A stretch of DNA of 64,000 nucleotides, from assembly GCA_965221505.1 (NCBI GenBank), contig CBDCSI010000001.1:1736001-1800000 (forward strand), read 5' to 3'. The notes below the pieces were generated by a model. It did not search any database, had not been told where the DNA came from, and saw nothing but the letters and a program-made list of their open reading frames with translations. The position numbers were made by a program, and so were the translations under genes. Origin of the DNA: CAZPXZ01 sp965221505 (lineage in GTDB: Bacteria; Pseudomonadota; Alphaproteobacteria; Rhodobacterales; CAZPXZ01). Shown one piece after another: positions 54,301-63,461 of this stretch; positions within the stretch are counted from its first letter, which is position 1; every line of letters starts with the position of its first letter.

Positions 54301-55616
54301 CGCGATCCCTGACGCTGGCCGGTCGGCAGATCGGCGGCTCCCCTGGCGCGTCGGCGGGGACGGGCTCAGCGGCCGATTCCTGGTTTGCCGACGCCGACGC
54401 AGGCGACAGGATCGGGCGGTGGCTCGACGACCCGTCAAACGGGGTCGGCGTCGAAGACCCGCTTCGGGGCAGCGCGTTCGCGCTGTCGCTCGCGGGCGAG
54501 GACTGGGCTACGGGCGGACCGCACTGGACGCTCTGGGGCCGGGGCGACCGGCGTGCTTTCGAGGGCCGCAAGAGCGCCGACCGTTGGGACGGCAAGGAGA
54601 TGACCGGATGGCTCGGCGTGGACGCGCGTCTGAACGAGCGGCTCATGGCCGGCGTCGCGGCGTCGCACGGCGAGGGGGAGGCCGACTATCGGCTGGACGA
54701 GTTCGAGGGCCGCCTCGAGACGTCGCTGACGGCGGTCTGGCCGTACCTTCAGGTACGGTCGAACGACGGCGGCGCGGTGCGGCTGGTGCTGGGCGCAGGA
54801 ACGGGCGACACGGATCACCGGCGCTTCGACGGCGAAGCGGAGAGGGCGGATCTGACGATGCTGGCAGGCTCGGTGAGCGGCCGCCTGCCGCTGGCTCGCA
54901 GGAACGGATTCGCGCTGTCGGCGCTGGCAGGCGCGAGCCTTGCGCAGATCGAGACGGACGGCTCGACCGGAAGCGCGATCGACGGTCTGACTGCGAAGGC
55001 CTGGCGCCTGCGCGCCGGTATGGAAGTCGAGCATGACGGCTTCCCGCTTTCTTCCGGATCGGGCTGGAGGTCTCGGACGCGAGGCGCGCTGGCAGTGCGC
55101 CAGGACGGCGGCGACGGGGTGACGGGAGCCGGCATGGAAGTATCGGGCGGCGTACGGCTGTCGGCGCCGGGCGGGCGATTCGGCCTCGACGCGTCCGGTC
55201 ACTGGCTTGCGTTGCACTCCGAAGACGGCGCGGGGGAGTGGGGCGCAAGCCTGGAAGTACGGCTGGCGCCGCGCGCGGACGGGCGCGGCCTGTCGCTCGC
55301 CATCGGCCCGGAATGGGGGCAGCAGCAGGACGGTGCGCTCACGCGCGAATGGGTGTTCGACGAGCGGCGCGACCCTGACGCGCCGCAGCCCCTGTCGTTG
55401 AACGCCCGCGCCGGTTACGGATTGGCGGCTTACGGCGGGTTGGTGACGCCGTTCGCCGAATTGGCCTTCAGCGGCGAACCTCGCATCCAGCGCTACCGGG
55501 CGGGCGTAGGCTTCGCCCGGAACGGCGTAGACGCCGCGATGGCGGTCGGCCACCGCTCAGGCGCGGAATCCGACACTCGCGTCGACATGGAAATGCGCTT
55601 GCATCTGCATCGCTGA
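51315..55616 (+). CDS. Fibronectin type III repeat protein with autotransporter-like C-terminal barrel
   Basis: This large surface protein has up to 1433 aa. A signal peptide core (VVAALCVVSAFFAV, about residues 76-89) is cut at AEA-D95. An unknown beta-rich domain runs to about 257. Seven FN3 repeats of about 100 residues (257-956) follow, each with a W.YRQR- or YEY.QKT-like strand and an NGT.Y.F.IRA strand. The Ala-rich linker and a barrel of about 370 residues resemble autotransporter beta-domains, ending in an alternating MEMRLHLHR strand. The start is uncertain: ATG 51315 gives a long N-region, while TTG at 51528 with GGAG 7 bp upstream would give a normal 23-aa signal peptide. A role in adhesion is likely. 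Confidence 0.82.
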   Translation: MKGTRAVFVKTLFRLCCADGVLTPALASVARRALGVAAGRSLAAPSVRRLRSALAASSGDSVTVCTARSASLRIRVVAALCVVSAFFAVPKAEADIVVRFLDTGSGKSAAEASGSFDLSGYTASLTRVANNIIGLEVPLSGGISTWVVATGGNSLPYAPPAIALDRRALVSYGGRTTAQSNLGSFAGDFRISVQYKGGGSNSDWEIGFDNAHVESGTASYSDERVTYEKSLQELLGDTDFHVEFVFGTQKLTFTTRSSPGKPDSLAATAGDAQVTLTWDDQSGDANADSWQYRQRPSGSASWGSWTDISNSDNTTTAYTVAAGLANGTTYEFQIRAIGVGFDGAESDIVTATPKAAPARPTILDVVPGRQLIRVTVPTLANATSWQARCRTENGEFGTWAGAVDAADPDNGNNRVVTISGLTDGTPYICQVRALNGTVEGTASSETTKATPHTRPPAPANFAADPGNGQATLRWTDPENDNITGYEYAQKTDGEYGAWIPFQATGAVGSNVLRYTVAGLTNRTVYTFRLRAVTAGYKDAPSSEATVTPDMMPGKPAWVALNPGDARVELVWADQSGDAAGIGKWQYRQRASGDQNWSAWTDIPVSDGVSPAAMTSYAVATGLANGTTFEFQIRAVTTGGVNGTASDARQATPAAPPAAPTGLAAGAGSMRATLSWTAPSPANPHIVRYEYRQKTTGEFEDWKRMDITENVATATSYAVTGLVNGTAYTFEIRAATVGGASPPSGQASATPNVAPGKPQGFRLEPGNATVKLIWNDQSDDPAGIAKWQIREKVGDGEWGAWSEIAVTANAGAGTLEHVRTRLTNGETHGYRIRAVATGNPGDLYGEESDEEFATPADAPAAATLTATPGTKRVLLSWRLDAADASVGKWQYQTLQGRVDANAFADVAWTEVPGSDATTRSHTVLGLEGDVAFSFRVRAVGYGGEGAASGVATATPEPAPSAEEERRVLKRTLAAVAQATVSGAADTIAQRFESAPGSRSLTLAGRQIGGSPGASAGTGSAADSWFADADAGDRIGRWLDDPSNGVGVEDPLRGSAFALSLAGEDWATGGPHWTLWGRGDRRAFEGRKSADRWDGKEMTGWLGVDARLNERLMAGVAASHGEGEADYRLDEFEGRLETSLTAVWPYLQVRSNDGGAVRLVLGAGTGDTDHRRFDGEAERADLTMLAGSVSGRLPLARRNGFALSALAGASLAQIETDGSTGSAIDGLTAKAWRLRAGMEVEHDGFPLSSGSGWRSRTRGALAVRQDGGDGVTGAGMEVSGGVRLSAPGGRFGLDASGHWLALHSEDGAGEWGASLEVRLAPRADGRGLSLAIGPEWGQQQDGALTREWVFDERRDPDAPQPLSLNARAGYGLAAYGGLVTPFAELAFSGEPRIQRYRAGVGFARNGVDAAMAVGHRSGAESDTRVDMEMRLHLHR

Positions 55617-56142
55617 CGCGGGGCCGGCGTGGCGGCTCCCTCGCCCGTGCCGGGCAGGACCCTCCTGCCGACGTAGGACCGGCGCCCGCGACGCCGGGTC
55701 GGCGAAGCGCGGACCGGCTCCCTTCAGGACCCGGGCGCTCCCGGCGCGGTGCCCGGAGGTCCGTCGAAGTCGCCGTCGACGTGAGACGCAGGGACACCCT
55801 CCGAGGCGACCCCCGGTCGCAGCCGAACGGGCAGCGGAGACGGCGTCCGCCCGTAGGGCCGGCCGGGAGAGCCCAAGCGTTCCGTCGAGCCGTTCCGGAC
55901 GTCTCTCTTCCTCGCTCTCGGCGCCGGGACCGCCCGAAACCCGGAGTTGCCGGGGCGCGGTCCGCAAGAAGTTCGTCAAGCGGCTCGTTCGAATCGAACC
56001 CCGAACGCCCGTCGACGACTTCCGCAGAAACGGGACCGCTGCCTTCGGTAGCCCTCGACGCCGACACGCGCCCGGCGATGCGCTTTCTTACGCGGGCGCG
56101 GTCGGGACCGGGCCAGGCGGCCAGCGCCCGGCGTCGCGCTCG
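55617..56142. other. Spacer after the FN3 gene
   Basis: These 526 bases contain no recognised gene. A hairpin near the start (55653-55669) could end the FN3 transcript. The rest is featureless GC-rich sequence. Confidence 0.4.
55653..55669 (+). terminator. Hairpin after the FN3 gene
   Basis: GGCAGGA (55653-55659), loop CCC and TCCTGCC (55663-55669) form a perfect 7-bp stem starting 37 bp after the stop. No T-run follows, so factor-independent termination is doubtful. Confidence 0.3.
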
Positions 56143-56856
56143 TCATGAAGTTGCCGCAGCCCGGAGGGTTCGCTTCAGGTATCGGGTGACCATGGACACG
56201 AGCCGCTCGAGTCCTTCGTCGTAGAAGTGGTTCGCCCGCGGCACGAGACTGTGCAGGATACGCGTATGCTCCTGTTCCTTGAGGCGGTTGACCAGTTCCT
56301 GGGTTTCGGCCTTCGGAACGGTCTTGTCGGCACGGGCCGTGACGATCAGGCCGGAAGCCGGGCAGGGCGAGAGGAACGTGAAGTCGTACAGGTTCACCGG
56401 CGGGGACACCGCGACGAATCCGCTGAGCTCCGGTCGCCGCATGATCAGTTGCAGCGCGACCCAGGCGCCGAAGGAATAGCCCGCGACCCAGCAGCCCCGC
56501 GCCCTGGGCCGGGCCGCCTGGAGGAACGCCGTCGCGATCGTCGCGTCGCCGATCTCTCCCGACCCGTCTTCCGATCGCGTGCCCTTGCTCTTGCCGATGC
56601 AGCGGTAGTTGATTCGAAGCGCGGCGAATCCGGCGTTCTGAAACGCGCGATGCAGACCCAGCACGACCCTGTTGTTCATGGTTCCGCCGAAGCCGGGATC
56701 AGGCGCGAAGATCAGCGCGATGGGTGCCTCGGGATCGTCGACGCTGGTGTAACGCCCTTCGACCCGCCTGCCGTCCGGCCCGGGAATCGATACGTCGGAG
56801 ACGTAGTCGACGGTCGGCACGGTCGACTCGGACGCGGGAACGGAGTTTGAGTCCAT
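56143..56856 (-). CDS. Alpha/beta hydrolase divergent from the suf operon
   Basis: This 237-aa alpha/beta hydrolase has the oxyanion region FAPDPGFGGTMNNRV (about residues 50-64), RINYRCIGKSKG, and the nucleophile elbow GYSFGAW (about 124-130). The acid is in TARADKTVPKAE and the His in RANHFYDEGLE. The family, with the GGTMN motif, often sits next to suf genes in alphaproteobacteria; its substrate is unknown. The ATG at 56856 touches the Irr box (56857), and no ribosome site fits upstream, so the message may be leaderless, or a downstream start such as GTG at 56820 may be used. Confidence 0.85.
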   Translation of the reverse strand: MDSNSVPASESTVPTVDYVSDVSIPGPDGRRVEGRYTSVDDPEAPIALIFAPDPGFGGTMNNRVVLGLHRAFQNAGFAALRINYRCIGKSKGTRSEDGSGEIGDATIATAFLQAARPRARGCWVAGYSFGAWVALQLIMRRPELSGFVAVSPPVNLYDFTFLSPCPASGLIVTARADKTVPKAETQELVNRLKEQEHTRILHSLVPRANHFYDEGLERLVSMVTRYLKRTLRAAATS

Positions 56857-56875
56857 TTTAGAATCGTTCTAAACT
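56847..56875 (+). promoter_or_regulatory. Promoter of the suf operon
   Basis: TTGAGT (56847-56852) and TAAACT (56870-56875) are spaced by 17 bp and point to the iscR-type gene. The Irr palindrome occupies most of the spacer and part of the -10, so binding would block polymerase. The predicted start lies near 56882. Confidence 0.6.
56857..56873. promoter_or_regulatory. Irr box (iron control element)
   Basis: TTTAGAA-TCG-TTCTAAA is a perfect 7-bp-arm palindrome and fits the published ICE consensus TTTRGAAYNRTTCYAAA at every position. Irr represses iron-using functions when haem and iron are low in many alphaproteobacteria. Here it would control the suf operon and perhaps the divergent hydrolase. 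Confidence 0.8.
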
Positions 56876-56969
56876 AGGCACGGCGAAGAAGTCGGGGCGC
56901 GGGTGACCCCGGTGATAGTTGGCTTGGCGCATTCCGTCAAGTCGGCGCCGAATCGAACCGGGGGGCGGC

Positions 56970-57473
56970 ATGCGGCTGGGCACTCGAGGACGATACGCGG
57001 TGACCGCGATGGCGGACCTCGCCCTGCACGGGTCCGCGGGGATGGTCTCGCTCGGCGCGATCGCGGAAAGGCACGGGATCTCCTTGTCGTATCTCGAACA
57101 ATTGTTCTATTCCCTTCGCCGGGCCGGCCTGGTCGAGAGCGCCCGCGGACCGGGCGGCGGATACCGGCTCGCACGGCCGTCGCACGAAATCGTCATGACC
57201 GACATCTTCGCCGCGGTCGACGAATCGGTCTCAGCGATGGGCTGCGGCGGCAATCGGGGCGAGCGCTGCGGCAATTTGCCGGACCGGTGCATGACGCACG
57301 ATCTCTGGGAGAGGCTCTCGTCGGTGGTGTACGTGTTTCTGCAGGGAGTGACGCTCGCCGACGTGGCGAAACGGCGCATCCCTGCCTGTCCGGCGCTCCC
57401 CGGCATGGAAGTGCCTCCGCTGATGGACGTCGGGGATCCCGCTTCCGGGGAAGAGGCGCGCGCGCGAGCATGA
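56970..57473 (+). CDS. iscR: Rrf2-family iron-sulfur cluster regulator (IscR-like)
   Basis: This 167-aa winged-helix regulator heads the suf operon. The DNA-binding part is seen in MRLGTRGRYAVTAMADLAL, ISLSYLEQLF and GPGGGYRLARP. The cluster ligands follow the alphaproteobacterial pattern C-x7-C-x6-C-x2-H (CGGNRGERC, NLPDRCMTH; about residues 91-109). It probably senses Fe-S status through a bound [2Fe-2S] cluster and adjusts the operon together with Irr. ATG at 56970 begins the conserved sequence. The stop overlaps the next ATG. Confidence 0.93.
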   Translation: MRLGTRGRYAVTAMADLALHGSAGMVSLGAIAERHGISLSYLEQLFYSLRRAGLVESARGPGGGYRLARPSHEIVMTDIFAAVDESVSAMGCGGNRGERCGNLPDRCMTHDLWERLSSVVYVFLQGVTLADVAKRRIPACPALPGMEVPPLMDVGDPASGEEARARA

Positions 57474-58600
57474 ACGCCTATTTCGACTACAACGCCGGGG
57501 CACCGCTCAGCGCGTCGGCGGCCGACGCCATGCGGAGCGCCATCGAGCGTCTCTGCGACGGCGGGAACCCGTCGTCGCAGCACCGGCAGGGCCGCGGGTT
57601 GCGCGCGGTGGTCGAATCCGCCCGGGAGAGCGTGGCGGCCCTCGCCGACGCGACTGCGGACGAGGTGGTGTTTACCTCCTGCGCGACCGAAGCGGCGGCC
57701 ACGGTTCTCCATGCGCCCTGGGACAGGGTCTATTATTCGGGGCTGGATCACGTTTGCGTTCGGAACGGGCTGCGCACGGAACCCGGTCGCCGGCGGGGTC
57801 GGGAGGTTCCGGTGGGTCGGGACGGGCGGCTCGACCTCGATTCGCTCCGACGCCTGCTGGACGGCGACGGCGAGGGAGCGCGCCTGGTGGCGCTGACCGC
57901 CGCAAGCCACGAGACCGGCGTGTTGCAGCCGGTTGCGGAGGCGGTGGCGCTGGCGCGCGAACGCGGGGCCGCCGTATTCTGCGACGCGTCGCAGGCGCTG
58001 GGCCGCGCCGCGTTTCGTTTCGCGGAATGGGAGATCGATTACGCCGGCTTGTCCTCGAGCAAGGTCGGCGGACCGGCGGGCGTCGGCGCTTTGCTGATAC
58101 GATCCGGCCGCAGCTTGCCGGCGCTGCTCGCGGGCGGCGGTCAGGAATCGCGCCGTCGCGCCGGAACCGAGAACGTCGTCGGCATCGCAGGATTCGGCGC
58201 GGCCGCGGCCTCCGTCCAGGGAGAGGACTGGGCTGCGGTTCGCCGTATGCGCGACGGCTTCGAGGCGGCGCTGGCAGAGCGGATTCCGGGAATCCGGATC
58301 TTCGGGGGCGGTTCGCCCCGCCTGCCGAACGTGTCCTGCCTGGCGTTGCCCGCCTGGCAGGCCGCGCCGCTGGTCATGGCGCTGGACCTGGAGGGCTACT
58401 CGGTCGGCGCCGGCTCCGCCTGCTCGTCCGGGGAATTCGAGCCCGCGCAGGCGCTGTTGGCCATGGCGCCGGAGGGCGGCGGGGGCGCCTCGGAAGCGGT
58501 GCGAATCAGTTTCGGGCCGGCGACGGCCACGGAAGAATTGGACGGCCTTCTGGCGGCGCTGGTCCGCCTGGCCGGTCGGCAGACGCGGCTTGCCGCTTGA
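57470..58600 (+). CDS. Cysteine desulfurase (NifS/IscS-like)
   Basis: This 376-aa PLP enzyme takes sulfur from cysteine for Fe-S assembly. Evidence is YFDYNAGAPLSASAADAM at the start, FTSCATEAAATVLHA, ASHETGVLQPV, the PLP lysine Lys198 in LSSSKVGGPAGVGAL, RAGTENV, and the persulfide Cys318 in GSACSSGEFEPA. The canonical SxHK reads SSSK, so the His before Lys is Ser. It sits directly after iscR with an ATGA overlap and is in addition to the sufS gene at the operon end; both types in one suf operon is common in alphaproteobacteria. Confidence 0.92.
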   Translation: MNAYFDYNAGAPLSASAADAMRSAIERLCDGGNPSSQHRQGRGLRAVVESARESVAALADATADEVVFTSCATEAAATVLHAPWDRVYYSGLDHVCVRNGLRTEPGRRRGREVPVGRDGRLDLDSLRRLLDGDGEGARLVALTAASHETGVLQPVAEAVALARERGAAVFCDASQALGRAAFRFAEWEIDYAGLSSSKVGGPAGVGALLIRSGRSLPALLAGGGQESRRRAGTENVVGIAGFGAAAASVQGEDWAAVRRMRDGFEAALAERIPGIRIFGGGSPRLPNVSCLALPAWQAAPLVMALDLEGYSVGAGSACSSGEFEPAQALLAMAPEGGGGASEAVRISFGPATATEELDGLLAALVRLAGRQTRLAA

Positions 58601-58627
58601 CGGCGAACAGGGTTACGGAGGACGAGC

Positions 58628-60112
<1,485 letters not shown>

Positions 60113-60114
60113 GA

Positions 60115-60897
60115 ATGGAGAACGCATCGATCATGCTGAAAGTACGGAATCTCTGCGTTTCGCTGGAGGAGGAGCGGTCGCCGATCCTGCGCGGACTCGA
60201 TCTCGAGGTCGCGCCGGGCGAGGTGCACGCGATCATGGGGCCGAACGGCTCCGGAAAGTCTACGCTGTCCTACGTTCTCGCCGGGCGCGACGGCTACGAG
60301 GTCACGGACGGCAGCGTCGAACTCGACGGAGAGGACCTTCTCGAAATGGAGCCGGAAGAGCGGGCCGCGGCCGGCGTCTTTCTCGCCTTTCAGAACCCGG
60401 TCGAGTTGCCCGGCGTGAACAACCTCGTCTTCCTGCGCACCGCGCTCAACGCCCAGCGGCGCCAGCGCGGCGTCGAGGAGATGAAGGCCGGCGAGTTCCT
60501 GCGTCGCGCCCGGAAGGTCGCCGCGGACCTGCATATCGGAGGGGAGTTCCTCAAGCGCTCGGTGAACGCGGGATTCTCCGGCGGCGAGAAGAAGCGCAAC
60601 GAAATTCTTCAGATGACGCTGCTCGAACCACGGCTATGCGTGATGGACGAGACCGATTCGGGGCTGGACATCGACGCCCTTCGTCTCGTGGCCGAAGGCG
60701 TCAACGCCCTTCGGAGTCCCGACCGCGCGTTCGTGGTCATCACGCATTACCAGCGGCTGCTGGAGTACATCCGCCCCGACGTCGTTCACATTCTTTCCGA
60801 CGGACGGCTGGTGGAGACCGGAGGGCCGGAGCTGGCCCTGCGCGTCGAGCGCGACGGCTATGCGGGGCTTCGCGAGCCTCGCAAGCAGGCCGCCTGA
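60115..60897 (+). CDS. sufC: Fe-S cluster assembly ATPase SufC
   Basis: This 260-aa ABC-type ATPase of SufBCD has Walker A in GPNGSGKSTLSYVLAG (about residues 42-57), LAFQNPVELPGV (Q-loop), the signature FSGGEKKRNEIL, and the Walker B region CVMDETDSGLDIDAL. This is the extended form special to SufC. HYQRLLEYI carries the switch His. ATG at 60133 (MLKVRNL) matches the family N-terminus better than ATG at 60115, so six residues may be excess. It is tightly packed between sufB and sufD. Confidence 0.96.
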   Translation: MENASIMLKVRNLCVSLEEERSPILRGLDLEVAPGEVHAIMGPNGSGKSTLSYVLAGRDGYEVTDGSVELDGEDLLEMEPEERAAAGVFLAFQNPVELPGVNNLVFLRTALNAQRRQRGVEEMKAGEFLRRARKVAADLHIGGEFLKRSVNAGFSGGEKKRNEILQMTLLEPRLCVMDETDSGLDIDALRLVAEGVNALRSPDRAFVVITHYQRLLEYIRPDVVHILSDGRLVETGGPELALRVERDGYAGLREPRKQAA

Positions 60898-60909
60898 GGG
60901 AGGGGAACG

Positions 60910-62247
60910 GTGTCGTCGCCGGTCCTGACCCGATCCGAAAGGATCCTGCAACGCAAGCGCGGCCTTGCCGCGGACGTGCTCGCGAGAATCGAGTCGCAGG
61001 CGATGGGGCGGCCCCCGTCCGACCTGGCGGAGCGGGTGTTGCCGGGACTCGGCCTCCCGGTCCTGAACCGGGTCGGGCGCGAGCAATTCCTTGCGCTCGG
61101 CGCCCCGGTGCGCCAGGACGAGTACTGGAAATACACCGACCCTGCCAGGTTCCTCGATCCGGAGCCGTACGACCTTTCGGTGGTGGAGACCAGTCCGTTC
61201 GACGGAATTCCCGGTCCCAGAGTCCGGGTCGGCTCGGACGGCATCGCCGTGGACGGCGAGCTGCCGGACGGGCTCCGGGTCCTTCCCCTCTGCGAAGCGG
61301 CGCGGGAGGAGGACTGGCTGGAGGCGTTCTCGACCGATCCGCAGATGGCGGTCGATCCGGTCCCGAGACCGCTGGCTGCCCTGAACGCCGCCGTGCTGCG
61401 CGCCGGCGTCGCAGTCCGGGCGGTCGACCGGGTTTCGACGCCGGTACACGTGATTTACGAAGCCGACGCGGCCGGAAATTGCTCCGTCTGCCGTGCGGCG
61501 GTGCGGGTGGACCCCGGCGCGTCGCTGCAAATCCTCGAGTGGAACCGGAGTCCGGCGGTGCGCAACGGTATGCTGCAGGCGTCGGTGGAGGAAGGCGGCC
61601 GCCTCGACCACCTTCGCGTACAACGCGACGGCGGCCGTCGCGAGTATGCGTCCGCCTTCGTTCGGCTCGGGGCCAGGGCCGCGTATGCGGGCTTCAACCT
61701 GAGCGTCGACGGCGACCTCTCGCGCAACGAGAGCGTTCTCCACCTCGCCGGGGAAGGCGCCACCGGTCACGTGGGCGGCGGTATCCTCGGGGCCGGACGG
61801 TCGCATTCGGACACCACGGTTCTCGTCGTGCATTCGGCCGAGAATTGCGAATCCCGGCAGGTCGTACGGGGCGTTTTCGACGATCGGGCACGCGGCGTGT
61901 TCCAGGGCAAGGTGCTGGTGGAGCAGGCGGCGCAGAAGACCGACGGGTATCAGATCAGTCAGGCAGTGTTGCTGGACGAACGGTCGGAATTCAGTTCCAA
62001 GCCGGAACTCGAGATCTATGCCGACGACGTGAAGTGTTCCCACGGCTCGACGACCGGTGCGCTGGATGCCGACGCGCTCTTCTACTTGCGCTCCCGCGGA
62101 CTCGGAAAGTCGGAAGCCGAAGCGATTCTGGTCGCGGCCTTTCTGGAGGAGGCGCTCGAGGAAATTGCCGACCCGGCCGCGGCCGACGCCGTCCGTGCCG
62201 TTTGCGCGGAGTGGATGAGACGACGGCAGGACGGGTCGGCCGGATAA
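60910..62247 (+). CDS. sufD: Fe-S cluster assembly protein SufD
   Basis: This 445-aa protein is the SufB-like partner in the SufBCD scaffold. It shows DEYWKYTDPARFLD near residue 74. The beta-helix core has VVRGVFDDRARGVFQGKVLV (about residues 318-337), AQKTDGYQ and YADDVKCSHGSTTGALD, with the conserved Cys-His region. YLRSRGLGKSEAEAILVAAF ends it. The start is GTG with GGGAGGGG upstream. It is 12 bp after sufC and 3 bp before a Yip1-like gene. Confidence 0.95.
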   Translation: MSSPVLTRSERILQRKRGLAADVLARIESQAMGRPPSDLAERVLPGLGLPVLNRVGREQFLALGAPVRQDEYWKYTDPARFLDPEPYDLSVVETSPFDGIPGPRVRVGSDGIAVDGELPDGLRVLPLCEAAREEDWLEAFSTDPQMAVDPVPRPLAALNAAVLRAGVAVRAVDRVSTPVHVIYEADAAGNCSVCRAAVRVDPGASLQILEWNRSPAVRNGMLQASVEEGGRLDHLRVQRDGGRREYASAFVRLGARAAYAGFNLSVDGDLSRNESVLHLAGEGATGHVGGGILGAGRSHSDTTVLVVHSAENCESRQVVRGVFDDRARGVFQGKVLVEQAAQKTDGYQISQAVLLDERSEFSSKPELEIYADDVKCSHGSTTGALDADALFYLRSRGLGKSEAEAILVAAFLEEALEEIADPAAADAVRAVCAEWMRRRQDGSAG

Positions 62248-62250
62248 CCG

Positions 62251-62883
62251 ATGCCGCAACGCATGACGCACGACCGACCGCGCGGCCTGATCGGCGACAT
62301 GCGGCACGGATTCGGGGATCTGCGAGGCTCCACCCGCGAGCGTATCGCGCGGCATCCTCGACCGGGAGAGGTGTATGCCTGGCTCGCCGCCTCGGGACTG
62401 CTGGTCTACGCGACCGACCTGATCGCCAAGGCTGCCGGAGCCAGGGCGGCGGGCGAGATTCCGTCCGGGATCGAACTTGCCGAGTGGACGACCGCGGCAA
62501 TGTTGGGGTCCCTCGCGGTCCTCCCCGCGGCGGTCGCGGCGGCGGCTGTGCCTGTGTGGCTCCTCTTGCGCCACGGCTTCGGCGGCGGAGCCGGGTTCGG
62601 GGAGACGGCCGTGGCGGCCGCCTGGGCCGCGCTGCTGGCGGCGCCGATCCTCGCCTTGGCGTCGCTATTGCAGGCCGGCAGTCATCTGGTCCAGGCGGAG
62701 GCCTTCCCGAGAAAGCTGGCGGTCGGCGTCTTCGATGCCGCGGCGCTCGTCCTGGCCGCACGGATCTGGGCGCAATGCACGGCCGCCGCGCATGGGTTTC
62801 GGACCGGCTGGCCGCTGTTCGGCGTCGCCGTGTCGCCGATCGTCGCCGGCTGGTGGATTGCAGGGATGTCGGAGGGATCATGA
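62251..62883 (+). CDS. Yip1-like membrane protein A in the suf operon
   Basis: This 210-aa protein has about 5 hydrophobic segments (VYAWLAASGLLVYATDLIA, AAMLGSLAVLPAAVAAAAVP, AAWAALLAAPILALASLLQA, a helix near VGVFDAAALVLAARIW, and LFGVAVSPIVAGWWIAGM). It resembles the Yip1 domain family. A charged N-terminal 35 residues precede the first helix. It lies 3 bp after sufD and overlaps the next gene by ATGA, so it is part of the suf message. Its function in Fe-S assembly, if any, is unknown. Confidence 0.7.
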   Translation: MPQRMTHDRPRGLIGDMRHGFGDLRGSTRERIARHPRPGEVYAWLAASGLLVYATDLIAKAAGARAAGEIPSGIELAEWTTAAMLGSLAVLPAAVAAAAVPVWLLLRHGFGGGAGFGETAVAAAWAALLAAPILALASLLQAGSHLVQAEAFPRKLAVGVFDAAALVLAARIWAQCTAAAHGFRTGWPLFGVAVSPIVAGWWIAGMSEGS

Positions 62884-63458
62884 ACGGCGTGATCGCGAAC
62901 TTCGCCGAGGCGTATCTGCAGCCGAGGAATTCCGCCGTCCGGATCTTGCGACTCGCCCAGGGTTGGCCGACCGTCCTGCTGCTCGGTGCGCTCGCGTTCT
63001 CGCTTCAGTCGCTGCTGACCGGCCTCACCGAGGCCGCGCTCGGGCTCGGCGAGGTCCGGGAGTTCGGCGAAGAGTCGCAGTCCCCCCAGGCGATGTCGCC
63101 GGTCACGGTGATTCTCCTCCTGTTCGTGTTCGTCGGGTCGGTACTGGGGATCGGCAAGCTGTTCGGCGGAAGCGCGAGCCTTCGGGACGTCGTTGCGGTC
63201 CTGGCGTGGTTCGGGATCGTGACCTCGGTCCTGGTGCCCATCGAGATTCTCTGGATTCGGGAGTTCCAGTCCGAACGGGGCGCCACGCCGCTCATTGCCG
63301 TCGGCGTAGGACTGGAGTTCTATGCCCTGTGGATCCTGGCCAACTTCATCGCCGCCGCGCACGCGTTTCGAAGCGCTTTCTTCGTGCTTCTCGGAATCGT
63401 GGCGTTCCTGTTACTGTTCATGTTCCTCTTGCTCCCGTTCGTCCTGCAGGGAGTCTGA
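62880..63458 (+). CDS. Yip1 family membrane protein B in the suf operon
   Basis: This 192-aa protein has the Yip1-type N-terminus (FAEAYLQPRNSAVRILRLAQ) and about 5 membrane helices. These include VLLLGALAFSLQSLLTGL, VTVILLLFVFVGSVLGIGKL, DVVAVLAWFGIVTSVLVPIE, and a very hydrophobic C-terminal helix (FLLLFMFLLLPFVL). It follows Yip1-like A with a 4-bp overlap and precedes sufS by 3 bp. A Yip1 gene between sufD and sufS is known from other alphaproteobacteria; two in tandem is less usual. Its role is unknown. Confidence 0.78.
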   Translation: MNGVIANFAEAYLQPRNSAVRILRLAQGWPTVLLLGALAFSLQSLLTGLTEAALGLGEVREFGEESQSPQAMSPVTVILLLFVFVGSVLGIGKLFGGSASLRDVVAVLAWFGIVTSVLVPIEILWIREFQSERGATPLIAVGVGLEFYALWILANFIAAAHAFRSAFFVLLGIVAFLLLFMFLLLPFVLQGV

Positions 63459-63461
63459 TCG

